Position numbers and translations under genes: made by a program. A stretch of DNA of 64,000 bases. It comes from DASUFP01 sp036274495 (GTDB lineage Bacteria; Bacteroidota; Bacteroidia; AKYH767-A; OLB10). Positions 25,633 to 33,071 of the stretch are shown one piece after another; positions within the stretch are counted from its first letter, which is position 1, and each line of letters starts with the position of its first letter. Location of the stretch: contig DASUFP010000041.1 in assembly GCA_036274495.1 (NCBI GenBank), positions 16,484 through 80,483 on the forward strand, in the 5' to 3' direction. Under the pieces are notes generated by a model. That model saw nothing but the letters and a program-made list of their open reading frames with translations. It ran no database searches and was not told where the DNA came from.

Positions 25633-26478
25633 ATGCCTGACATTGGAATCATATCCATCCCTATACTTTTAATTGTTATCCTGGCAGAAATAATAATAAA
25701 CTACCGGGAGAGCCTCGAATTATATAACAAGAAAGATGCGTTGAATAATTTCGCAACCGGACTGCTGGTTATTGGTGCAGGGATGTTTTTTAAAGTTGTT
25801 GCATTACTGTTTTTCTCTCTTTTATATAACTACCGTTTAATTGATTTAGGAAGCTCCCCTCTTGTTTGGTTATTTGCAATACTTGCATGCGACCTGGTTT
25901 TTTATTTATTTCATTACCTGGGCCACATCTGGTGGATTTTTTGGGCCAACCATTCTGTGCATCACTCTTCCAAATATTATAATTATTCGGTTGGGGTAAG
26001 GAATCACTTCATTCATTTGAGTTACCGCTTTTTATTTTGGGCTCCGTTATGCTGGATCGGATTTAATCCATACATGATTTTGTTCATTGATAATTTCACC
26101 AGTTTATATCAGTTTTTACTTCATACGCGCCTTATTGGAAAATTGGGGCCGCTTGAATGGTTTATGAATACCCCATCTCATCACCGGGTACACCACGGCT
26201 CCAACAAGATATACATTGACAAAAATTTTGGCGGACTCTTTATCATTTTCGACAGGATGTTTGGGACATTTTGTTCCGAATCGGAGCCTCCTGTTTATGG
26301 AATAACAACCGGTACAAAGGACAATAAGATAACGAGTATCGTATTTTCCGAATACAAAAGGATCTGGAATTTTGTACGATTACAGCCCGGGGTATTCAAT
26401 AAATTTCGGCTGTTGTTTTCAGACCCCGGGAATAAATACAGTGAAAATCATTTTGACACACAACATTCAAATTCTTAA
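25633..26478 (+). CDS. Sterol desaturase / fatty acid hydroxylase family protein
   Basis: A 281-residue membrane-bound di-iron oxygenase. The histidine clusters of the fatty acid hydroxylase superfamily are complete: H94-YLG-H98, H107-SV-H110-H111, and H183-H184-RV-H187-H188, set among four to five membrane segments. Members hydroxylate or desaturate lipids (sterols, carotenoids, fatty acids, sphingoid bases) at the cytoplasmic membrane using O2 and electrons from a redox partner. It lies five bases upstream of a flavin monooxygenase gene, so both probably act on a shared lipid or small hydrophobic substrate. The substrate cannot be read from sequence. Confidence 0.88.
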   Translation: MPDIGIISIPILLIVILAEIIINYRESLELYNKKDALNNFATGLLVIGAGMFFKVVALLFFSLLYNYRLIDLGSSPLVWLFAILACDLVFYLFHYLGHIWWIFWANHSVHHSSKYYNYSVGVRNHFIHLSYRFLFWAPLCWIGFNPYMILFIDNFTSLYQFLLHTRLIGKLGPLEWFMNTPSHHRVHHGSNKIYIDKNFGGLFIIFDRMFGTFCSESEPPVYGITTGTKDNKITSIVFSEYKRIWNFVRLQPGVFNKFRLLFSDPGNKYSENHFDTQHSNS

Positions 26479-26483
26479 AAAGC

Positions 26484-27788
26484 ATGAAATACTTGATTAT
26501 AGGAGCAGGTCCATGCGGATTAATTATGGCCAAGTACATGAAGGAAGCCGGTATTGAATATGAACACGCCGAAGCTGACTCGAACCTTGGCGGGAACTGG
26601 TTTCATGGGGTGTATGATTCGGTTTATACAGATGCCGATAAAAGCACCATGGAATATCCTGCATTTCAAATGCCGGAATCCTATCCCGATTTTCTATCGG
26701 CTAAACAAATGCTGAAATATTATAATGATTTTGCAGATTCATTTGGCCTACGTTCAATGATTCAATTCAATACCAGTGTTACCTGGATTACTGCCGAAAG
26801 TGATAATTCATGGAGTGTTCAATTTAATAATGGCATAACTAAAATTTATACCGGCGTAATTATTTGCAATGGTCACCACTGGGACAGAAACATTCCGGAA
26901 CTGCCGGGGAATTTTGAAGGAACTGTACTTCATTCCAAAGATTACAAAAACGGTTCACAACTTACCGGAAAGAAAGTACTTGTAGTTGGCAGCAGAAATT
27001 CAGCTGTCGATATTGCATGTGAAGCCGCCCGTTACGGGGCAAAAGCGGTGCTTAGCATGCGGGAGAGCCCCTGGATTATTCCAAAGGCTTTTTTTGGCAA
27101 ACCTCTCAGTAAACTGGGAGGCGGTATGCCTGATTTACTGAAACCCTATCTGATAAAACTGCTGGTACGTTTATCGTTCGGTGCATACTCCGATTACAAG
27201 ATGGCAAAGCCACAACACAGGCCGCTTCAGAAATTACCAACCATGAGTGAGGAATTCCCTTACTACCTGCGACATGGACGTGTAAAAGTTAAGCCGGGAA
27301 TCAGCGATTGCGCCGGGAACACCATACGGTTTTCGGACAAATCGGAAGAGGAATTTGATTTGGTAGTAATGGCCACCGGATACAAACTGAGCTTCCCTTT
27401 TTTGCCCGAAGAACTGAGCAGAACAAGAGGACAGAATTTACTTTGTTACGGATATTCGGTATATTCTGATTACAAAGGCTTGTTTTTCTTTGGATGGCCA
27501 CAGGTTATAGGTGGCATCGGACAGCTGTCGGAAATGATGGCTGCGGCGCTGGTTGATTTAATAAAATTGGAACATGAAACGGATTTGCCTTCGGGATTAA
27601 TATTAATGACAAAGGGAAATGAACTCAGCAAAAATAATCGTCCCACCGGAAAGGAGATTTCCAAATGGATAAGGAAAAATTCTTACAGTAAATTAATACG
27701 GGTTGCCCGCAAGGACTTACGCAACAAGGTTCATACTAATTTACCCACCCGGGAAATGTATGAGAGAAAACCGGTTGCTTATTATTAA
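26484..27788 (+). CDS. Flavin-containing monooxygenase
   Basis: A 434-residue class B flavoprotein monooxygenase. The FAD loop GAGPCG is at residues 7-12, a second dinucleotide site is 'VVGSRNSAVDIACEA' near residue 170 (NADPH), and between them lies the FMO fingerprint FxGxxxHxxxY, seen as F144-EGTVLHSKDY. 'VMATGY' near the C-terminus is also conserved. FMOs oxygenate N, S or carbonyl carbon atoms of lipophilic substrates. The gene begins five bases after the hydroxylase stop, which implies one transcript. It could instead act as a Baeyer-Villiger enzyme; the motif and length favour FMO. Confidence 0.9.
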   Translation: MKYLIIGAGPCGLIMAKYMKEAGIEYEHAEADSNLGGNWFHGVYDSVYTDADKSTMEYPAFQMPESYPDFLSAKQMLKYYNDFADSFGLRSMIQFNTSVTWITAESDNSWSVQFNNGITKIYTGVIICNGHHWDRNIPELPGNFEGTVLHSKDYKNGSQLTGKKVLVVGSRNSAVDIACEAARYGAKAVLSMRESPWIIPKAFFGKPLSKLGGGMPDLLKPYLIKLLVRLSFGAYSDYKMAKPQHRPLQKLPTMSEEFPYYLRHGRVKVKPGISDCAGNTIRFSDKSEEEFDLVVMATGYKLSFPFLPEELSRTRGQNLLCYGYSVYSDYKGLFFFGWPQVIGGIGQLSEMMAAALVDLIKLEHETDLPSGLILMTKGNELSKNNRPTGKEISKWIRKNSYSKLIRVARKDLRNKVHTNLPTREMYERKPVAYY

Positions 27789-27807
27789 TAATAACTAATC
27801 ATTTTGA

Positions 27808-28566
27808 TTAAACGCTCCCTGAGGATTCCAGATTTACCCACAAGTCACTCAAAAATTCCAGAAACCGTAAAACAATAATCAGGTTCAATATCAAATAAAC
27901 AATAACTCTGAGCCACAAATAGCGGATTCCTTTAGTTGAAAATAAATCGATCAGCGTCCACAAACTATATGCGAGAGAAATAATAATCTGAAACAAATAA
28001 AATCCCCAGTGCAGTACATTTAGTGAAAATAAACCGCCTCCAATCAGATAACATAAAACGTAGAACAAGTACACTTCGGAAAATGCATACATAGTAACTA
28101 CTATTGATTCGATATAAGTATACAGGGGCCGGCCAAGCATAAAATAAAATATTGCCGCGCTTACAGGAAACGTGAGGAGATAAAGCCATTCGCCATGTGT
28201 GATAAACAGCTTGATACTCTCAGGGTGTTTAAAGGTCAGTCCTTCCATAAATACGGGATGAAATCCGGAATGAGCTAAGATCATCCTGTGAACCAGAATG
28301 GTAATGGTTACCCAAACCAGGAAGAAGGAAACCGGTGACTGGTATTTTTTTCGTTTGCCGGAAAGGTATTCGTCGAGCACTTTTCCGGGACGTATCAGCA
28401 GTTGCCAGGAGGTGCCGAAAATACTTTTCTCTGCGTGTGTTAATGTTTTAAACCCCTCCGACAAAAAGGATTTCCAGGTTATTCTTCCTGTTTTTGCAGC
28501 CTGGGCACATTGGGGGCAATAATTGCCCTCGACCAAATGTCCGCAGTTTAAACAATGAATAAGCAT
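27808..28566 (-). CDS. DUF3667 membrane protein with zinc ribbon
   Basis: A 252-residue protein. The N-terminus is a zinc ribbon with C5, C8, C17 and C20 ('HCLNCGHLVEGNYCPQCAQ'), followed by 'RITWKSFLSEGFKTLTHAEKSIFGTSWQLLIRPGKVLDEYLSGKRKKYQSPVSFF', the DUF3667 signature, split here by short differences. About five membrane segments follow. The family is widespread in Bacteroidota with unknown function. It is convergent with the FMO gene with a 19-base gap. Confidence 0.85.
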   Translation of the reverse strand: MLIHCLNCGHLVEGNYCPQCAQAAKTGRITWKSFLSEGFKTLTHAEKSIFGTSWQLLIRPGKVLDEYLSGKRKKYQSPVSFFLVWVTITILVHRMILAHSGFHPVFMEGLTFKHPESIKLFITHGEWLYLLTFPVSAAIFYFMLGRPLYTYIESIVVTMYAFSEVYLFYVLCYLIGGGLFSLNVLHWGFYLFQIIISLAYSLWTLIDLFSTKGIRYLWLRVIVYLILNLIIVLRFLEFLSDLWVNLESSGSV

Positions 28567-28703
28567 ATTTATGATTCAAAATACCGGCCCAAAAGCTACG
28601 ATCTGATAGTTGAATAATGAACTAAATTAAAAGAATTCTTCAGACAGAAAAAATGATTTTTCCTAAAAAGTGAATACTTGCTCCAATTTAAAATTGATAT
28701 TAT

Positions 28704-28913
28704 TTACTTTGAGGCTTGCGGTTTTCGCAACAACAGAAAAGCATTGGTGGCCAGCAACAGCATAAGTGCGAGATAAGAGGCCTTTTCAACCGGTGTTCCC
28801 TGAAAGTTTTCGTTAATCCCGTTGTAAAGAATCCACAATACAAACAGAATATTCATGATTACAGCACCTGCACTCAGCAGACCCATAAAGCCGGAAGTTG
28901 CTTTTTGATTCAT
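28704..28913 (-). CDS. Small two-helix membrane protein
   Basis: A 69-residue protein beginning MNQKATSGFMGLLSAGAVIM. It has two hydrophobic segments (about 10-33 and 45-62) separated by a polar turn 'NGINENFQGTPVEKAS', and ends in 'RKPQASK'. Composition is clearly membrane-like, and the frame is more plausible than the overlapping plus-strand frame, which reads as Cys/Gln-rich nonsense. I do not recognise the family. It is transcribed like its neighbours DUF3667 and the cystathionine enzyme, with gaps too large to claim an operon. Confidence 0.6.
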   Translation of the reverse strand: MNQKATSGFMGLLSAGAVIMNILFVLWILYNGINENFQGTPVEKASYLALMLLLATNAFLLLRKPQASK

Positions 28914-29073
28914 GGTTGAAATGATATAGTTGTTATTTTAATCCAATGTGAATATACAACCCCCTGTTCAATTTACAAAAACCGGGAACCGAATTGACAA
29001 ACCATTTTATAGTTTGCTTTTATAAACTAATTAACTGTTTAAACGCGACTCTCGGCATTTCGGTCTCCGGGTA

Positions 29074-29103
29074 TAAAAAAAATCCCGGATGAAGTTCCGG
29101 GAT
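29074..29103 (-). terminator. Intrinsic terminator of the cystathionine enzyme gene
   Basis: Seven-base arms ATCCCGG (29082-29088) and CCGGGAT (29097-29103) form a GC-rich stem with an eight-base loop. On the minus strand a run of eight T follows. It lies 28 bases after the stop of the gene at 29131. Confidence 0.88.
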
Positions 29104-29130
29104 ATGTTGCTGTTGAGCTATTGGGGTTAT

Positions 29131-30270
29131 TTATCCCAGCGCCTGTTTAAGGTCGTCAATCAGATCTTCTATATCTTCAATGCCGACACTCAGACGAATG
29201 AGTGAATCTGTTACACCTGATTTGAGCCGTTCTTCCTTTGGAATAGAGGCATGTGTCATGGTTGCCGGATGTCCGAGCAGTGATTCCACACCCCCTAATG
29301 ATTCGGCAAGCGAAAATATTTTTACAGAGGAGGCCATTCTGAATGCCTCATCAATATTGTCGCCTTTCATTGTAAATGAGATCATCCCTCCAAAGTCGCG
29401 CATCTGTTCCTTTGCTATCATGTGGTTTGGATGGTCTTCGAATCCGGGCCAGTACACTTTATCAATTTTGGGATGGTTGCGTAAAAAGTGAGCGATTGCC
29501 TTTCCATTACTGCAATGGCGTTCCATCCGTACCTGCAATGTTTTCAATCCCCTTAAAACCAAAAAGCTATCCATTGGTCCGGGAGTAGCGCCACACGAAT
29601 TATGAATAAACGCCAGCTTTTCATAAAGCTGATCGTCGTTCAAGCATAAAGCCCCCATAACCACATCGCTGTGACCACCGAGATATTTTGTTACCGAATG
29701 CAAAACAATATGTGCACCCAAGGCCAGTGGATTTTGAAGATAGGGAGACGCGAATGTGTTATCGACCACCAAAGTAATGCCGGCTTCCTCTGCTATTTTA
29801 CCGCAGGCTTCGATGTCGATAATTTGCATCATCGGGTTAGTAGGCGTTTCAACCCAAATTAATTTTGTGTTTTCATTCAGGTAGTTTTTAATATTGGAAG
29901 CGTCATACAAATCAACAAAATGAAATTTGATGTTGTATTGAGCGAAAACTTTAGTGAACATCCGGTAGGTTCCGCCGTACAAATCACGTGTGGCAATTAC
30001 TTCACTCCCGGGTTTCAGCAGTTTTATAATTGCATCCGATGCCCCCATTCCACTTGAAAAACACAATCCGTGTTTTGCATTTTCGAGCGCGGCTAAACAT
30101 TTTTCGAGTGCCGACCGGGTTGGGTTTTTCCCACGTGCATAAGAATACCCTTTTGTTTTACCCGGAGATTCCTGAACATAGGTTGAAGTTTGGTAAATGG
30201 GTGTCATAATAGCACCTGTTACCGGATCAGGTTCTTGTCCGGCATGAATAGCCTTGGTTGCAAATTTCAT
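29131..30270 (-). CDS. Cystathionine gamma-synthase / gamma-lyase family PLP enzyme
   Basis: A 379-residue Cys/Met metabolism enzyme. The PLP lysine is K195 in 'SVTKYLGGHSDVVMG'. 'GYSYARGKNPTRSALEKCLAALE' and 'FSSGMGAS' bind the cofactor phosphate, and the C-terminal 'SLAESLGGVESLLGHPATMTHASIP' is family-typical. The family includes cystathionine gamma-synthase (MetB), gamma-lyase and O-acetylhomoserine sulfhydrylase. Length and motifs fit MetB or gamma-lyase better than the longer sulfhydrylases (about 430 residues), but the reaction cannot be fixed. It has a promoter at 30291-30319 and a strong terminator. Confidence 0.9.
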   Translation of the reverse strand: MKFATKAIHAGQEPDPVTGAIMTPIYQTSTYVQESPGKTKGYSYARGKNPTRSALEKCLAALENAKHGLCFSSGMGASDAIIKLLKPGSEVIATRDLYGGTYRMFTKVFAQYNIKFHFVDLYDASNIKNYLNENTKLIWVETPTNPMMQIIDIEACGKIAEEAGITLVVDNTFASPYLQNPLALGAHIVLHSVTKYLGGHSDVVMGALCLNDDQLYEKLAFIHNSCGATPGPMDSFLVLRGLKTLQVRMERHCSNGKAIAHFLRNHPKIDKVYWPGFEDHPNHMIAKEQMRDFGGMISFTMKGDNIDEAFRMASSVKIFSLAESLGGVESLLGHPATMTHASIPKEERLKSGVTDSLIRLSVGIEDIEDLIDDLKQALG

Positions 30271-30290
30271 CTCTTAATTTTTTGTGGGCT

Positions 30291-30319
30291 CAAAGGTACG
30301 CAGTTTCAGTTGCCCTCAA
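30291..30319 (-). promoter_or_regulatory. Promoter of the cystathionine enzyme gene
   Basis: On the minus strand TTG (30317-30319), an 18-base spacer and TACCTTTG (30291-30298), an exact -7 match, 20 bases before the start at 30270. There is too little leader for a SAM riboswitch. Confidence 0.65.
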
Positions 30320-30486
30320 TTCCCTGTTCTAAAAAGTCCGGCCATTTTATGTGGAGCGAATCACCGGTAACAAAATGAGAATACTATATTTAAGGTGTTG
30401 CACACTAAACCTTTTGAGAGAAGAGTTTGTTATCCAATTTACGCCTTTTCATAGCCATTCCTTTAGGCTGAACGGCCCAAAATCTG

Positions 30487-30494
30487 TAACTTTG
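30487..30494 (+). promoter_or_regulatory. -7 promoter element of dxs
   Basis: TAACTTTG, exact TAnnTTTG match, 19 bases before the dxs ATG at 30514. The -33 box is not clear. Confidence 0.5.
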
Positions 30495-30513
30495 TAACAT
30501 TCCCTTACCGGCA

Positions 30514-32433
30514 ATGGAAGTCAAACCAGGAAAACTACTCAGGAGCATTGATGTGCCTGCTGATCTGCGTAAGCTTAAAGAAGCTAAATTGAAGCAGGTT
30601 TGCGATGAGTTACGGCAGTATATTATTGATATTGTATCGGTTAACGGCGGGCATTTTGGTGCCAGCTTAGGGGTTGTTGAACTTACCGTTGCGCTTCATT
30701 ATGTTTTTAATACTCCCGATGATCAACTGGTTTGGGATGTGGGCCACCAGGCATATGGCCACAAAATACTTACAGATCGCCGCAAAGTATTCCATACGAA
30801 CCGGATTTATAAAGGAATTTCCGGATTCCCTAAAAGGTCTGAAAGTGAGTATGATACGTTTGGCGTTGGCCATTCTTCCACCTCCATTTCGGCTGCTCTC
30901 GGCATGGCCGTAGGTTCGCGGCTGCAGGGAAACACTACCCGGCAGCATGTAGCAGTTATTGGTGACGGCGCTCTAACGGCGGGAATGGCCTTTGAGGGGC
31001 TGAACCACGGGGGTGTCGAAAACTCCAATTTGCTGGTAATTCTGAACGACAATTGCATGAGCATTGACCCCAATGTTGGGGCGCTCAAAGAATATCTTGC
31101 CGACGTTACGGCTTCCCATACTTACAATAAGGTTAAGGACGAGATCTGGAATATACTTGGTAAAATAAGCAAGTTTGGTCCCAACGCTCAGGCCATTGCA
31201 CAAAAGGTTGAAAACGCCGTCAAGTCGGCACTCTTACGCCAAAGCAATTTATTTGAGGCGCTCCGCTTCCGTTACTTCGGACCCATTGACGGACATGATG
31301 TGAAGCACCTCGTAAAAATAATGAAGGACTTAAAAGATATTCCGGGTCCTAAAATTTTACATTGTGTAACCGTTAAGGGAAAGGGTTTTGAATTAGCAGA
31401 GAAAGATCAGACTAAGTGGCATGCACCCGGTTTGTTTGACAAAATTACAGGTGAAATTTTTAAGCCTGTCAAAAATGGACCGCAGCCTCCGAAGTATCAG
31501 GATGTATTCGGACATACCATTGTAGAGTTAGCAGAAAAAAATAAAAAAATTGTTGGTGTTACGCCGGCAATGCCGTCAGGATGTTCGCTCAACATTATGA
31601 TGAAGGTTATGCCCGACCGTGCGTTTGATGTTGGAATTGCAGAACAGCATGCGGTAACTTTTTCGGCCGGTATGGCAACAAGCGGATTGATTCCGTTTTG
31701 CAATATCTATTCTTCGTTTATGCAGAGGGCGTATGATCAGGTAGTACATGATGTGGCACTCCAGAATCTGCATGTAATTTTTTGTCTCGACCGGGGTGGT
31801 TTAGCCGGAGCGGACGGACCAACGCACCATGGTGTTTTTGATTATGCTTACTTCAGGTGCATCCCGAATATGGTAGTATCGGCACCCATGAATGAGGAAG
31901 AATTACGCAACCTCATGTACAGTGCAACGCTTCATAAAGGACCCTACGCCATTCGCTACCCAAGAGGTAACGGTGTTATGCCTGAATGGAGAACGCCTCT
32001 CAAAAAGATAGAAACCGGAAAAGGAAGAATGGTTCGGGAGGGAGAAGAAGTTGCAATTCTCACCATAGGTCATCCCGGAAACTTTGCTGTTGAAGCTTGC
32101 AGCCGTCTCGATAACGAAGGCTTTCATCCCGCACATTACGACTTGCGTTTTGTGAAACCGCTTGACGCCGAATTACTGCATGATATTTTTTCAAGGTTTA
32201 AAAAAATAATAACTGTTGAGGATCACGCCATCCAGGGAGGCTTTGGTAGTGCTGTCGCCGAATTCATGATTGATCACGGCTATCAGGCCGCCATTACACG
32301 GCTGGGAGTTCCCGACCGGTTTATTGAGCATGGTGAACAACCGGAGCTTTGGGCCGAGTGCCGGTTCGACGCCGCGGCTATTGCCGATGCCGTAAGGAAA
32401 ATGGCTGGGGCAGAAGTGTTTGCAATGTCTTGA
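30514..32433 (+). CDS. dxs: 1-deoxy-D-xylulose-5-phosphate synthase
   Basis: Thiamine diphosphate-dependent transketolase-like enzyme that condenses pyruvate and glyceraldehyde 3-phosphate, the first step of the MEP pathway. The 639-residue protein has the TPP/Mg motif G150-DGALTAGMAFEGLNHGG with 'ILNDNCMSI', the DXS-specific 'GHQAYGHKILTDRR' and 'PIDGHDV', and the pyrimidine-domain 'DVGIAEQHAVTFSAGMA' with the catalytic Glu. The C-terminal 'GFGSAVAEF' and 'FIEHGEQPEL' complete the fold. It is divergent from the cystathionine enzyme gene. Confidence 0.97.
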   Translation: MEVKPGKLLRSIDVPADLRKLKEAKLKQVCDELRQYIIDIVSVNGGHFGASLGVVELTVALHYVFNTPDDQLVWDVGHQAYGHKILTDRRKVFHTNRIYKGISGFPKRSESEYDTFGVGHSSTSISAALGMAVGSRLQGNTTRQHVAVIGDGALTAGMAFEGLNHGGVENSNLLVILNDNCMSIDPNVGALKEYLADVTASHTYNKVKDEIWNILGKISKFGPNAQAIAQKVENAVKSALLRQSNLFEALRFRYFGPIDGHDVKHLVKIMKDLKDIPGPKILHCVTVKGKGFELAEKDQTKWHAPGLFDKITGEIFKPVKNGPQPPKYQDVFGHTIVELAEKNKKIVGVTPAMPSGCSLNIMMKVMPDRAFDVGIAEQHAVTFSAGMATSGLIPFCNIYSSFMQRAYDQVVHDVALQNLHVIFCLDRGGLAGADGPTHHGVFDYAYFRCIPNMVVSAPMNEEELRNLMYSATLHKGPYAIRYPRGNGVMPEWRTPLKKIETGKGRMVREGEEVAILTIGHPGNFAVEACSRLDNEGFHPAHYDLRFVKPLDAELLHDIFSRFKKIITVEDHAIQGGFGSAVAEFMIDHGYQAAITRLGVPDRFIEHGEQPELWAECRFDAAAIADAVRKMAGAEVFAMS

Positions 32434-32454
32434 TTTACAATATTATAGTAAAAC

Positions 32455-32499
32455 TTGACTATTTCATTTCTCTTTCGTATCTTTAATTTCCTAAATTTG
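32455..32499 (+). promoter_or_regulatory. Promoter region of the small secreted protein gene
   Basis: Two overlapping candidates: TTG (32455-32457), 20 bases, TATCTTTA (32478-32485, seven of eight); and an exact -7 TAAATTTG at 32492-32499, 33 bases before the ATG at 32532. Confidence 0.5.
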
Positions 32500-32531
32500 T
32501 AGGTATTGTATCTATTTATACTTCAGCTGTT

Positions 32532-32978
32532 ATGAAAACAATTAAATTACTAATTCTCGCCTTTGGCGTATTTGCAGCTTCAAATTTGCTGGCACAAAAC
32601 AGTTCTAAACTATCCGGCAAAGAGTTCAAGGTTTTCATCAATAAATCCGATATGCCCAGTCCTGAAACGCAGGTAGAGGACATCATCACTTTTACGGGTA
32701 GCAAAGCTTCCTCTCAAACATGTGCTTCACGTGGTATGAAGGCAGCGCGGTTTACTGAAAAACTGGAAGGAACGCAAACCAAGTTTCAGATGACCTTAAC
32801 GCAATCAAACGGAGAAACATGGGCTTTCGATGGTTTCATGGAAGACAATCATATGGGCGGAACAATTACTGTTACCCGTACTGGTCAGGCACCTGAGACT
32901 TTAATTTTCAGAGGCATGACAACCCAATTATGGGATGCATTGCAAATGCGTCGTGAATCAGAGCGTACCAGCCAATAA
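32532..32978 (+). CDS. Secreted protein of unknown function
   Basis: A 148-residue protein with a signal peptide (MKTIKLLILAFGVFAASN, cleavage near 'LLAQ', residue 22). The mature part of about 126 residues has 'EDIITFTGSKASSQTCASRGMKAARFTEK', then 'TQTKFQMTLTQSNGETWAFDGFMEDNHMGGTITVTRTGQAPETLIFRGM' split over beta-strand-like repeats, suggesting a small lipocalin-like or beta-sandwich fold, and a charged tail. It has one cysteine. It is a single-gene transcription unit: a promoter at 32455-32499 and a strong terminator at 33004. I do not recognise the family. Confidence 0.8.
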   Translation: MKTIKLLILAFGVFAASNLLAQNSSKLSGKEFKVFINKSDMPSPETQVEDIITFTGSKASSQTCASRGMKAARFTEKLEGTQTKFQMTLTQSNGETWAFDGFMEDNHMGGTITVTRTGQAPETLIFRGMTTQLWDALQMRRESERTSQ

Positions 32979-33003
32979 AACGTATAAACAATTTATACCC
33001 TGA

Positions 33004-33033
33004 ATCCCGGACTCATCTCCGGGATTTTTTTAT
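33004..33033 (+). terminator. Intrinsic terminator
   Basis: Seven-base arms ATCCCGG (33004-33010) and CCGGGAT (33019-33025), an eight-base loop, then a T-run. It ends the small secreted protein gene, 25 bases after its stop. The stem arms are identical to those of the terminator at 29082-29103. Confidence 0.88.
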
Positions 33034-33038
33034 TGTTT

Positions 33039-33046
33039 TATATTTG
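33039..33046 (+). promoter_or_regulatory. -7 promoter element of the DUF5686 gene
   Basis: TATATTTG, exact consensus, 25 bases before the ATG at 33072 and immediately after the terminator T-run. Confidence 0.5.
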
Positions 33047-33071
33047 ATCTGTCTGACAACTCGTCGCCACT

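Noticed and set aside
30271..30513. Possible SAM riboswitch in front of the cystathionine enzyme gene
   Set aside because: The promoter -7 element lies only 20 bases from the start codon, which leaves no room for an aptamer, and no SAM-box pattern was seen.
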